Source: an uncultured Arachnia sp. (GTDB lineage Bacteria; Actinomycetota; Actinomycetes; Propionibacteriales; Propionibacteriaceae). From it: a stretch of 64,000 bases of DNA. Positions 40,490 through 49,342 of the stretch are shown here, one piece after another (positions within the stretch are counted from its first letter, which is position 1; the number at the start of each line of letters is the position of its first letter). The notes below the pieces were generated by a model, which was not told the DNA's origin, made no database searches, and was given only the letters and a program-made list of their open reading frames with translations. The stretch is from NCBI GenBank assembly GCA_947499145.1, contig CANMNB010000007.1:62001-126000 (forward strand), read 5' to 3'. The translations under genes and the position numbers were made by a program.

Positions 40490-43400
40490 CAGAGGTCCGC
40501 GAAGGCGCGCTGCAGCAGTTCCTCGGTCTGCTGCAGGTGAACCTTGTGGGAGCCGACGGAGGGAGCCGACGACCAGGCGCGCGCGATCCGCTGCATCTCG
40601 AGGTCGTAGTCCGAGTGCATCCGGATGGCGTTCGGGAGGTGGACGGAGATGAACGGCCACGGGCCCTGGTTGGCGGGCTCGTCCTGCACGAAGCGGACGT
40701 CGGTGACGTGACGGTAGCGGTCCATGATCTCGGCCATCTCCTCGCCCGGCAGCGGGTAGAGCCGCTCCAGGGCGACGATGGCGACCTTCCCATCCAGTCC
40801 GAGCTTCTCGCGACGGCTGACCAGCTCCCACCGGATCTTGCCCGAGCACACCAGGACGCGCTCGACCTGCAAGGCGTCCTCGACCGTCGGGTCGTCCAGC
40901 GCCGGCCGCCACTTGCCGGAGGTGAACTCCTCGGGCATTGACGCAGCCTGCTTGCTGCGCAGCATCGACTTGGGCGTGGCGATCACGACGGGCCGGTGCC
41001 AGTTGACGTAGGCGTGCTGGCGCAGCAGGTGGAAGTAGCTGGCGGCGGTCGAGGGCTGGCAGACCGCAAGCGCGTTTTCTGCACACAGCTGGAGCCAGCG
41101 CTCGATGCGCGCGGAACTGTGGTCCGGGCCCTGTCCCTCGTAGCCGTGGGGGAGCAGCAGGACCACGCCCGACTTCTGCGTCCACTTGGCCTGGCCGGAG
41201 GCGACGAATTCGTCGGCGATGATCTGCGCGCCGTTGACGAAGTCCCCGAACTGCGCCTCCCAGAGCACGAGAGCGTCGGGCCGGGCCACGGAGTAGCCGT
41301 ACTCGAACCCGAGCGCCGCGTACTCGCTCAACAGGGAGTCGAAGACGTCGAACGTGGCCTGGTCGTCCGTCAGGTGCTTCAGTGGGACCCAGGCCTCGTT
41401 CGTGACGCGATCCACGATGGCGGCGAAGCGCTGGGAGAACGTGCCACGCCGGGAGTCCTGGCCAGCGAGGCGGACCGGGCGCTGCTCCATCAGCAGGGAT
41501 CCGAATGCGATGATCTCGGCCGTCGCCCAGTCGATGGGACCGTTCTTGATGGCCTCCGCGCGGCGCTCCAGTTGCGGCAGCACCTTCGGGTGCGGCGTGA
41601 AGCCCTCGGGGAGGTCGACGTGGACCTGGGAGACGAGGTCGAGCTCCTCCCGGGTGATCTCGGTGAGCCGCTGGTCGGGTTTGGTGGGGTAGTAGGGCAC
41701 GCGCGAGTACTCATCGTCCAGCTCCGCCTGGTTCTTGGCCTCGCGCACCTCCTTGAACACGTTCTCCAGACGAGAGCGGAAGCGGTTCATGACGTCCTCG
41801 GCGTCCGCCATCGAGATGTCGCCACGGCCGATCAGAGACTCGGTGTAGAGGCGGCGCACGGAGCGCTTCTGCTCGATCAGGTCGTACATGCGCGGCTGGG
41901 TGAAGCTCGGGTCGTCGCCCTCGTTGTGCCCTCGCCGGCGGTAGCTGATCAAGTCGATGACGACGTCCTTGTTGAACCGCTGCCGGTATTCGAAGGCGAG
42001 CCGCGCGGCGCGGACGCAGGAGTCCGGGTCGTCGCCGTTGACGTGCAGGACCGGCGCGGAGATCGACTTGGCGACGTCGGTGCTGTACGTGGACGAGCGG
42101 GACTCCGTCGGGGCCGTGGTGAAGCCCACCTGGTTGTTGACCACGACGTGGATGGTCCCGCCCACCTTGTACCCGCGGAGCTGGCTCATCTGGAGCGTCT
42201 CGAAGACCACGCCCTGGCCGGCGAAGGAGGCATCGCCGTGAAGCAGGATGGGCAGCACCGGGAAGTCGTCGGCCTCCAGCATGTCCTGCTTGGCGCGCGT
42301 GATTCCCATGAGGACCGGGTTCACGGCCTCGAGGTGCGAGGGGTTCGCGGCGACGGACGTCTTGATGGTGGTGCCGTTGCTGGCGACGAACTCGCCCTCC
42401 GAGCCGAGGTGGTACTTGACGTCGCCGGTGCCGCTCGCGGGGTCGAGCGAGCCGTCGAACTCACGGAAGATCTGGGCGTACTTCTTGCCCACGATGTTGG
42501 CGAGCACGTTGAGCCGGCCGCGGTGCGGCATGCCGATGCAGACCTCGTCGAGGGAGTCGTTGGCGGCCTGCTGGCACACCTCGTCCAGCAGCACGATGAG
42601 CGACTCGCTGCCCTCGAGGGAGAATCGCTTCTGGCCGACGAACTTGGTCTGCAGGAAGGTCTCGAAGACCTCGGCCTCGTTGAGCTTGTCCAGCGCGTGC
42701 ATGTGCTCGTCGTGGGCGAGCGGCTTGCGGGGAACCTCCATGCGCTCCTGGAACCATTGGCGCTGCACGGGGTCGGAGATGTGCATGTACTCGACGGCGG
42801 TGGTGCGGCAGTAGCTGTCCTGCAGGATCCGCAGGATCTCGCGGAGGGTCAGGTAGGCGCGCTCCTGCTCGCCGAAGGTGCCGACGGCGAACTCGCGGTC
42901 CAGGTCCCAGATGGACAGGCCGTGGGTCTCGAGCCGCAGGTCCGGGTGCGAACGCTGCCGGTACTCGAGCGGGTCGGTGTCGGCGATCAGGTGACCGAGG
43001 GAGCGGTAGGCGTTGATGAGCTCCAGCACGCGGGCGTGCTTGGTCACCTGGCTGGCCCGGTGGGCGGAGACGTCGTTGGACCACCTCAGCGGCTCGTACG
43101 GGATGCGCAGGGCCTCGAAGACGTCGTCGTAGAAGCCGTCCTTGCCGAGCAGCAGCTCGTGCATCTCCTTCAGGAACTCGCCGGACTGCGCGCCCTGGAT
43201 CACCCGGTGGTCATAGGTGGAGGTCAGCGTCGTGGTCTTGGAGACGCCCAGGTCGGTGATGCGCGACAGGGACATGCCCTGGAACTCCGCCGGGTAGTCG
43301 ATGGCGCCGACGCCCAGGATGAGTCCTTGGCCGGTCATGAGGCGGGGGACCGAGTGGTTGGTGCCGATGCCGCCGGGGTTGGTGATCGTGGCGGTGGTGC

Positions 43401-44349
43401 CGGCGAAGTCGGAAACCGTCAGCTCACCCTTGCGGGCGCGGGCGACGACCCCCTCGTAGGCCGCCCAGAACTGCGCGAAGTTGAGGTTCTCGCAACCCTT
43501 GACGTTGGGGACCAGCAACTGGCGGGTGCCGTCGGGCTTCTGGAGGTCGATGGCGATGCCGAGATTGATCGACGGATTGCGCACCAGGGTGGGTTTGCCG
43601 TCGACGACGTCGTAGGCGTCGTTCATGCCCGAGACGGTCTTCAGCGCCCGGATCATCGCGTAGGCGACCAGGTGGGTGAAGCTGACCTTGCCGCCCTTGG
43701 AGGTGCGGAGGAAGTCGTTGATGACGGTGCGCTGGTCGATGACGAGCTTCATCGGCACCGACCGCACGGACGTCGCCGTTGGCACCGTGAGCGAGGCGTC
43801 CATGTTCTTGGCGGTGCGCATGGGTGCGCCGCGGAGGGTCTGCAGCACGGGCTCGGCGGCGCTCGGCTCCGGGCGGACGGTCGGGTTGGGGGCGTTGGCG
43901 GACAGGCCTGCCCCCGTGCCGGGTGCCGCGGGCGTCTCGCTGGTGGTGGCGGCTGCGGACTCCACCTTGGCCGGGTTCCCAGCGGCCTTGGGTTCTGCTG
44001 GCTTCGACTCCTCTGTGGCCCTGCCACGTGGGGCTTGGGACTGCTCCTTGGTCGACGAGCCGTCCTTCTTGGGGGCTCCAGCCCGCGGGGTCTTCTTGGC
44101 GGAGTCCTTCGCGGTGCTGCTCTGGCCCCGCGAGGTCTGGGCGGAGGAGGGGGACGCGGCCGCCTCGCGCGGCTGGGAATCGGTAGTCCCCCCGGAGCCG
44201 TTCTCCCGTGCGAAGTAGTCCCGCCACGTCTGGTCAACCGACGACGGATCTTCTGAGTAGGCCTCCCGCATCTCGTCGATCAACCAGCTGTTGGCTCCGA
44301 ATGCGTCTGCTGTCTCCGGTGTTGACATGTGCGCTAGTGGCTGGGCCAC
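40489..44349 (-). CDS. kgd: Multifunctional 2-oxoglutarate metabolism enzyme (KGD; E1o fused to E2o-like domain)
   Basis: This TCA-cycle enzyme of 1286 residues is the actinobacterial fusion of a 2-oxoglutarate decarboxylase/dehydrogenase with a succinyltransferase domain. Order: an N-terminal segment NSWLIDEMREAYSEDPSSVD, an Ala/Pro/Lys/Ser-rich linker (about 50-170), an E2-type domain ending in TYDHRVIQGAQSGEFL, then the thiamine-dependent E1 with LHGDASFAGQGVVFETLQ and VNNQVGFTT. It lacks a lipoyl domain, as usual. The start may be the GTG at 44349 (GAGGGG upstream) or the ATG at 44328. It would feed succinyl-CoA into the cycle with E2p and E3 supplied elsewhere. Confidence 0.95.
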   Translation of the reverse strand: MAQPLAHMSTPETADAFGANSWLIDEMREAYSEDPSSVDQTWRDYFARENGSGGTTDSQPREAAASPSSAQTSRGQSSTAKDSAKKTPRAGAPKKDGSSTKEQSQAPRGRATEESKPAEPKAAGNPAKVESAAATTSETPAAPGTGAGLSANAPNPTVRPEPSAAEPVLQTLRGAPMRTAKNMDASLTVPTATSVRSVPMKLVIDQRTVINDFLRTSKGGKVSFTHLVAYAMIRALKTVSGMNDAYDVVDGKPTLVRNPSINLGIAIDLQKPDGTRQLLVPNVKGCENLNFAQFWAAYEGVVARARKGELTVSDFAGTTATITNPGGIGTNHSVPRLMTGQGLILGVGAIDYPAEFQGMSLSRITDLGVSKTTTLTSTYDHRVIQGAQSGEFLKEMHELLLGKDGFYDDVFEALRIPYEPLRWSNDVSAHRASQVTKHARVLELINAYRSLGHLIADTDPLEYRQRSHPDLRLETHGLSIWDLDREFAVGTFGEQERAYLTLREILRILQDSYCRTTAVEYMHISDPVQRQWFQERMEVPRKPLAHDEHMHALDKLNEAEVFETFLQTKFVGQKRFSLEGSESLIVLLDEVCQQAANDSLDEVCIGMPHRGRLNVLANIVGKKYAQIFREFDGSLDPASGTGDVKYHLGSEGEFVASNGTTIKTSVAANPSHLEAVNPVLMGITRAKQDMLEADDFPVLPILLHGDASFAGQGVVFETLQMSQLRGYKVGGTIHVVVNNQVGFTTAPTESRSSTYSTDVAKSISAPVLHVNGDDPDSCVRAARLAFEYRQRFNKDVVIDLISYRRRGHNEGDDPSFTQPRMYDLIEQKRSVRRLYTESLIGRGDISMADAEDVMNRFRSRLENVFKEVREAKNQAELDDEYSRVPYYPTKPDQRLTEITREELDLVSQVHVDLPEGFTPHPKVLPQLERRAEAIKNGPIDWATAEIIAFGSLLMEQRPVRLAGQDSRRGTFSQRFAAIVDRVTNEAWVPLKHLTDDQATFDVFDSLLSEYAALGFEYGYSVARPDALVLWEAQFGDFVNGAQIIADEFVASGQAKWTQKSGVVLLLPHGYEGQGPDHSSARIERWLQLCAENALAVCQPSTAASYFHLLRQHAYVNWHRPVVIATPKSMLRSKQAASMPEEFTSGKWRPALDDPTVEDALQVERVLVCSGKIRWELVSRREKLGLDGKVAIVALERLYPLPGEEMAEIMDRYRHVTDVRFVQDEPANQGPWPFISVHLPNAIRMHSDYDLEMQRIARAWSSAPSVGSHKVHLQQTEELLQRAFADL

Positions 44350-44397
44350 GATCCCCTCTGTGTGTTCTCGTCACGGCGGCTGTGCCTGTGTGGAAGC

Positions 44398-45693
44398 TTA
44401 CCCAATCGGTCGGCGAGCGGTGACCTGCCAGACGAGCCGCGTGGAGTACCACGTCAGGGCCACCAGCAGCACATTGCGCAGCAGGAGGACGGAGGTCTCC
44501 CAGCCGGAGCCGTTGGGTGTGCCCATGATGCCGTAAGTGCCCCACGGGTAGGTGTAGTGCGTGAGTCCCGCGACGAGGACGAGGGCGACGGCCAGCACCC
44601 GTACCGGACGCTGGAGCCCGGGACTCCTGGGGACCAGGAGGAGCGCCGCGAGGGGCCCGCCGAGCCAGGTGACGTACTGGGGGGACAGCGTCTTGTTGGC
44701 CACCACGAGTGCCAGGACGATGGCGAGGACGGCCAGCAGGAGTGCCTCCCGGGCGAGCGGACCCTCGTCCCGGAGACTGCGCAACAACCGCATGCTGAGT
44801 ACCGCGGCCAGGACCAGGGCACTCACGGTCAGGCCCGAGGACAGGTGGAGGAGCAGGGCGACGCCTGGCCCCTGCAGTTCGATGGCGTTGTACTCGGAGA
44901 GGAACACGGGCCACGTGCCGGCGGTCGTGAACGTCCGAAGGAACATCAGGGGCGTCGCCGGGACGGACTCGATCTGCAGCCCCCGATCCGCCTGCCACGC
45001 CAGGGGTGAGGCGGAGCGCGCCCACCCCGTCGCGACCAGCGAGGCCATCCCGAACAGGAAACCGGCGGTGAGGAAGGCCAGCAGTCGTTGACGCCCGCCC
45101 CCGTGCCGTCGTGGGTCGGGTGCGGCGAAGGGCAGTGCGAGCAGGGCGGGCCAGAGCTTGAGCGCGGCGCCCGCGGCGACGAGGACGCCTGCGACACGTG
45201 GCCTGCTGGTCGACCAGAGGCACGCCCAGGCGACCAGGGCCGCCGGGAGGAGGTCGAAGCGGAACCACACGATGGGGCCCAGGGCGCCCGTGAACAGGAT
45301 CCACCACACGGATGCCGACGGACGGCGCAGCCGGAACAGCGACAGGGCAACGAGTGCGTCGAGGAACAGCATGGTGGTGGCGAACCACGGGAACCACGTC
45401 TGCCACCCGCCACCGAGCGTGTACAGCGCCTGCAGGAACCAGACCGCGGGGACGGGGTACTCGAGCATGACGCCGGGCTCGCCCTGCTCCAGCATGCGCC
45501 ACAGGTGGTAGCCGTAGTAGTAGACGTCGTTGGCGACGAAGTTGGCCGACGGGTGTTGCCAGGCGATGAAGAGCAGGAGCCGTGTGGTGGCGAAGAGGGC
45601 GATGACACCGAGCGCGACGGGGATGCGCGCCCCTCGGGCGGTGCTGGCGATCTCCCGGAGGTCGGGCACGGCCACGGCGCTCGCCCCCTTCAT
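44398..45693 (-). CDS. Glycosyltransferase 87 / DUF2029 family polytopic membrane protein
   Basis: The 431-residue protein has about ten hydrophobic helices. The first extracytoplasmic loop carries NDVYYYGYHLWRMLEQGEPG, where the acidic residue of a GT-C fold is expected, followed by LEYPVPAVWFLQALY. GT87 members transfer mannose or related sugars from polyprenyl phosphate to cell-envelope glycolipids; the acceptor is unknown here. It lies between tRNA-Arg and kgd on the same strand. Confidence 0.82.
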   Translation of the reverse strand: MKGASAVAVPDLREIASTARGARIPVALGVIALFATTRLLLFIAWQHPSANFVANDVYYYGYHLWRMLEQGEPGVMLEYPVPAVWFLQALYTLGGGWQTWFPWFATTMLFLDALVALSLFRLRRPSASVWWILFTGALGPIVWFRFDLLPAALVAWACLWSTSRPRVAGVLVAAGAALKLWPALLALPFAAPDPRRHGGGRQRLLAFLTAGFLFGMASLVATGWARSASPLAWQADRGLQIESVPATPLMFLRTFTTAGTWPVFLSEYNAIELQGPGVALLLHLSSGLTVSALVLAAVLSMRLLRSLRDEGPLAREALLLAVLAIVLALVVANKTLSPQYVTWLGGPLAALLLVPRSPGLQRPVRVLAVALVLVAGLTHYTYPWGTYGIMGTPNGSGWETSVLLLRNVLLVALTWYSTRLVWQVTARRPIG

Positions 45694-45738
45694 GGCTGCA
45701 GAATCCGGGCCCGTGGGCCGGGCCCAGCACTGTCGGGG

Positions 45739-45810
45739 CGCCCCCGCGAGGATTCGAACCTCGGCTCCCGCCTCCGGAGGGCGGTGCTCTATCCCCTGAG
45801 CTACGGGGGC
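45739..45810 (-). tRNA. tRNA-Arg (CCG anticodon)
   Basis: The 72-nt cloverleaf has a GCCCCCG/CGGGGGC acceptor, GCTC/GAGC D-stem, CCGCC-CTCCGGA-GGCGG anticodon arm and CGAGG-TTCGAAT-CCTCG T-arm, with discriminator G. The anticodon is CCG, reading the CGG codon that is frequent in this GC-rich genome. CCA is not encoded. No terminator is seen before the GT87 gene 45 bases downstream, so read-through is possible. Confidence 0.95.
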
Positions 45811-45896
45811 CCGACGCCCGGCAGCGCGGGCGACGAGGAAAGGTTAGCAAACAATTGCCGTGGCTCCTGACGCCCGGTTCGGGGCGGGGGCTCGGG

Positions 45897-45902
45897 TACC
45901 GT
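45897..45902 (+). promoter_or_regulatory. -10-like element before the lipoprotein gene
   Basis: TACCGT ends seven bases before the GTG at 45910. The GTG at 45901 overlaps this element, which argues for 45910 as the start and a leaderless transcript. Confidence 0.5.
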
Positions 45903-45909
45903 GGCTGCC

Positions 45910-46413
45910 GTGCGGACGACGAGGGTGCTGGGGGCGCTGGGGGCGCTGCTGGCGCTGGCGAGCTGCGTCTCGCGACCGGAACCGGATCCGGCGAGCTTCA
46001 CCACCGCACCGCCGCCGTGGCCGGCGCCCCGGGACGCCATCAGCCACATCCGGGCGGCCGGCCTGGAGGAGCAGCCGCTCGACACCGATGACGATCCGTG
46101 GATCGTCGCGCTCGAGGTCGAGGTCGGCGGCACCACCGTCGACATCCCGCCCTACATCGGCGTCGACCGGCTGCGGGCGGTCCAGGCGCCCGTCCACACG
46201 CATGATGCGGGAGGCGACGTGTGGCTCGAGGGGCCCGGCACCGACGCCATCACGCTGGGCGACTTCTTCATGCTCTGGGGGGTGAGCTTCGACGGCGAGT
46301 GCCTGGCGTCGACGTGTGGCGTCGAGGTCACCGCTGACGGTGAGGCCGTCGATGACCCGGCGGGTCTCGTGTTGCGCGGGGTCGAGCGCGTCGTCGTGCG
46401 TGCGGGGGACTGA
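45910..46413 (+). CDS. Putative lipoprotein, unknown family
   Basis: From the GTG at 45910 the protein is 167 residues; the track uses a GTG nine bases earlier. The N-terminus MRTTRVLGALGALLALASC is a short lipoprotein signal peptide with lipobox LASC (Cys19). The mature part is acidic, has a Pro-rich linker (TTAPPPWPAPRD) and two later cysteines in GECLASTCGVEV that may form a disulfide. A short VDIPPYIGVDRL motif follows the linker. I do not recognise a family. It lies alone between tRNA-Arg and lysA. Confidence 0.75.
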   Translation: MRTTRVLGALGALLALASCVSRPEPDPASFTTAPPPWPAPRDAISHIRAAGLEEQPLDTDDDPWIVALEVEVGGTTVDIPPYIGVDRLRAVQAPVHTHDAGGDVWLEGPGTDAITLGDFFMLWGVSFDGECLASTCGVEVTADGEAVDDPAGLVLRGVERVVVRAGD

Positions 46414-46452
46414 GCCGGTCCGCAGACCTTTGGCTGCGCCGATGGATCCCGT

Positions 46453-46487
46453 TCGCCAGCGCTACTGACGTGTCGCCAGCGCAACTG
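46453..46487. repeat. Tandem direct repeat upstream of lysA
   Basis: TCGCCAGCGCTACTG (46453-46467) and TCGCCAGCGCAACTG (46473-46487) differ at one base and start 20 bp apart, about two helical turns. TTGGCCAGCCAA follows at 46490. The layout suggests an operator for a transcription factor controlling the lysA-hom-thrB operon. Confidence 0.5.
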
Positions 46488-46608
46488 CTCTTGGCCAGCC
46501 AAGGATCACTGGCAACGTGGAGTAGGGCTGGCGTAGCCGGGCCGAGCCCCCGTCCGCGCCGGGCGCCGGTGCCGTGCTCATGCGTCGACTCTGGCAGGCT
46601 TGGGGACC

Positions 46609-48012
46609 ATGACCCACACGCACATCGCGGGCTCCATCCACGCCGACGCCGCGCAGGCCGGTCCCCAGTGGCTCGCTGTGCCGGAGGACCTGAACGCCAT
46701 CGACGCCGCCCTGTGGCCCCGGGGGACGACGCGTGACGAGCAGGGACGGATCGTCGTCGGCGGCTGCGCCCTCACCGACGTCGCCGCGGAGCATGGCACG
46801 CCGACCTACCTGATCGACGAGGCGGACTTCCGAGCACGCGCCGCCGAGTTCCGTGACTCCTTCGCCGGCTGGGGGGTCTACTACGCGGGCAAGGCGCTCC
46901 TGACCCGCACGATCGCACGCTGGGTGGCCGAGGAGGGCCTCGGGCTGGACGTCACCACGATGGGGGAGATGCGGCTCGCGCTGGCCGGCGGCATGCCCGC
47001 CGCGCGGCTCGGGTTCCACGGGAACAACAAATCGCGCGAGGAGATCCGTTTCGCGCTGGAGCAGGGCGTGGGGCGGATCATCGTCGACTCGTTCGACGAG
47101 ATCGCGCGGATCGAGGAGGCCTGCCGTGACCTCGACACCACGGCGCGCGTCCTCGTGCGGGTGACGACGGGAGTCGAGGCTCACACCCACGAGTACATCG
47201 CGACGGCGCACGAGGACCAGAAGTTCGGCCTCTCGATCCAGGGGGGCCATGCCCTGGCCGCGTTGGTGCGCTGCCACGCCTCGCCCGTGATGGAGTTGAT
47301 GGGGATCCACAGCCACATCGGCTCGCAGATCTTCGAGACCCATGGCTTCGAGGTCGCGATCCGGCGCACGCTGCGCCTGGCGCACCAGTTCCGCACCGCG
47401 ACCGGCAGCGAACTGCCCGAGCTCGACCTCGGTGGCGGCTTCGGCATCGCCTACACCCCGGCCGACTCGCCGATGGCGACGGCGGAGCTCGCTGCCGCCT
47501 TCGAGGACATGGTGGACCACGAGTGCCGAGGTTTCGGCCTGACCCGGCCGCGCATGTCGATCGAGCCGGGGCGCGCGATCTGCGGGCCGGCCGGCGTCGC
47601 CATCTACGAGGTCGGCACCGTCAAGGTGGTCGAGCTCGAGGGCAACAAGGCCCGCGTCTACGTCTCCGTCGACGGCGGCATGAGCGACAACATCAGGCCC
47701 GCCCTGTACGCCGCCGAGTACTCCGCTGTGATCGCGAATCGCGCCTCGGTGGCGGAGCCCGTGCTGAGCCGCGTGGTCGGCAAGCACTGCGAAGGAGGCG
47801 ACATCCTCATCCGAGACGTCTTCCTGCCGCATGACGTCGCCCCCGGGGACCTCATCGCCGTCCCCGGATCGGGCGCCTACGCCCGATCGATGGCCAGCAA
47901 CTACAATCAGGTCCCGAAGCCGCCACTCGTGGGCGTGCGCGACGGCGACACGAGCATCCTGCTCCGCCGCGAGACTCTGGACGACCTGATGCGATTGGAC
48001 GTGGGGCAGTGA
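46609..48012 (+). CDS. lysA: Diaminopimelate decarboxylase
   Basis: This PLP enzyme makes lysine from meso-diaminopimelate. The protein of 467 residues has the PLP lysine in VYYAGKALLTRTIARW, the phosphate-binding LDLGGGFGIAY, EPGRAICGPAG, and the dimer-partner Cys/Asp in GKHCEGGDILIRD. The ATG at 46609 is preferred over the upstream TTG in the track; GGGGA lies four bases upstream. In many actinobacteria argS precedes lysA; here a lipoprotein gene and tRNA-Arg do. Its stop overlaps the hom start (GTGA). Confidence 0.94.
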   Translation: MTHTHIAGSIHADAAQAGPQWLAVPEDLNAIDAALWPRGTTRDEQGRIVVGGCALTDVAAEHGTPTYLIDEADFRARAAEFRDSFAGWGVYYAGKALLTRTIARWVAEEGLGLDVTTMGEMRLALAGGMPAARLGFHGNNKSREEIRFALEQGVGRIIVDSFDEIARIEEACRDLDTTARVLVRVTTGVEAHTHEYIATAHEDQKFGLSIQGGHALAALVRCHASPVMELMGIHSHIGSQIFETHGFEVAIRRTLRLAHQFRTATGSELPELDLGGGFGIAYTPADSPMATAELAAAFEDMVDHECRGFGLTRPRMSIEPGRAICGPAGVAIYEVGTVKVVELEGNKARVYVSVDGGMSDNIRPALYAAEYSAVIANRASVAEPVLSRVVGKHCEGGDILIRDVFLPHDVAPGDLIAVPGSGAYARSMASNYNQVPKPPLVGVRDGDTSILLRRETLDDLMRLDVGQ

Positions 48013-49340
48013 GCGAGATGGAGCTTTCGAGTCCTCAACCCCTCAAGGTGGCCCTCCTGGGCGCCGGCGTGGTTGGGTCCCAGGTGGCGCGGATCCTCAC
48101 CCACGAGGCGGCCACGCTGGAGAGCCGCATCGGACGGCCGCTCGAGCTCGTGGGAATTGGCGTGCGCCGGCCGGACGTGCAGCGCCCGGGAATCGACCCG
48201 GCCCTGTTCACCACCGACGTGGAGGGCCTGGTCGCGCGGGGCGACATCGACGTGGTGGTCGAGGTCATCGGCGGCATCGAGCCCGCTCGCAGCCTCCTGC
48301 TCCAGGCCATGCAGCACGGCGCGTCCGTCGTGACGGCCAACAAGGCGCTGCTCGCCCGCGACATGGCGCTGCTGTCCCAGACCGCCTCCGACAACCAGGT
48401 CGACCTCTACTACGAGGCCGCGGTGGCGGGCGCGATCCCGATCATCCGGCCGCTGCGCGAGTCGCTCGTGGGCGACGAGATCCGCGCCGTCATGGGCATC
48501 GTCAACGGCACCACCAACTACATCCTCGACAAGATGACCACGGCAGGACTGTCGTTCGACGAGGCGCTGCGACAGGCGCAGGAACTTGGCTTCGCCGAGG
48601 CCGACCCGACCGCCGACGTCGAGGGCCACGACGCGGCCGCCAAGGCAGCGATCCTCGCCGGGCTTGCGTTCCACACCGACATCCGCGGGGAGGAGGTCTT
48701 CTGCCAGGGGATCTCGTCCGTCACGCCCGCTGACATCAAAGCGGCCGACCAGATGGGCTGCGTCGTCAAGCTGCTGGCGATCGCGCGGCTCACCGACGAC
48801 GCCGATCCCCGCGTGATCGTCAAGGTGCACCCGACGATGGTGCCGAAGACCCATCCGCTGGCGTCGGTGTCCGGCGCCTACAACGCCATCTTCGTCGACT
48901 CCCGCGAGGCGGGGCAGTTGATGTTCCTCGGCCAGGGGGCGGGAGGGGCACCGACGGCGAGCGCCGTGATGGGCGACGTGGTCACGGTGGCGCGCAACCG
49001 CGTCCGAGGGTCGGCCGTGCGCCTGCAGACCGGCTACAGCCACCTCGACGTCGCGCCCATCGCTGATGCCAGGGCCCGTTACTACATCTCCTTCGACGTG
49101 GAGGACCGCCCCGGCGTGCTGGCAGCCTGCGCGGCACTGTTCGGGAAGCACAACGTGTCCCTGCAGACCGTGCAGCAGTCCTACCTCGAGGGACTGGAGC
49201 GGCAGGACGGGTTCGCAGCCCGGCTGGGCGTCATGACCCACGAGGCGAGCGAGAGCGACCTGGCCGGTGTCCTGGCCGAGCTGGGCGATGCGCCGTTCGT
49301 GGGGGCTGACATCGACTACATGCGGGTCGAGGGCTCCTGA
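48009..49340 (+). CDS. hom: Homoserine dehydrogenase
   Basis: This enzyme reduces aspartate semialdehyde to homoserine, the branch point for threonine and methionine. The 443-residue protein has the nucleotide-binding LKVALLGAGVVGSQVARIL, the catalytic region GIVNGTTNYILDKMTT with the lysine-containing segment VTANKALLARD, and a C-terminal ACT domain (SFDVEDRPGVLAACAAL) for feedback control. The GTG at 48009 overlaps the lysA stop. Confidence 0.95.
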   Translation: MSEMELSSPQPLKVALLGAGVVGSQVARILTHEAATLESRIGRPLELVGIGVRRPDVQRPGIDPALFTTDVEGLVARGDIDVVVEVIGGIEPARSLLLQAMQHGASVVTANKALLARDMALLSQTASDNQVDLYYEAAVAGAIPIIRPLRESLVGDEIRAVMGIVNGTTNYILDKMTTAGLSFDEALRQAQELGFAEADPTADVEGHDAAAKAAILAGLAFHTDIRGEEVFCQGISSVTPADIKAADQMGCVVKLLAIARLTDDADPRVIVKVHPTMVPKTHPLASVSGAYNAIFVDSREAGQLMFLGQGAGGAPTASAVMGDVVTVARNRVRGSAVRLQTGYSHLDVAPIADARARYYISFDVEDRPGVLAACAALFGKHNVSLQTVQQSYLEGLERQDGFAARLGVMTHEASESDLAGVLAELGDAPFVGADIDYMRVEGS

Positions 49341-49342
49341 GC

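Noticed and set aside
40996-44256. 1086-residue plus-strand ORF opposite kgd
   Set aside because: Antisense shadow of kgd; composition (Leu/Val/Glu/Arg/Gly) without motifs and no ribosome site.
46414-46608. Lysine riboswitch upstream of lysA
   Set aside because: I could not find the conserved L-box core or a five-helix layout in under 200 bases; direct repeats explain the region better.
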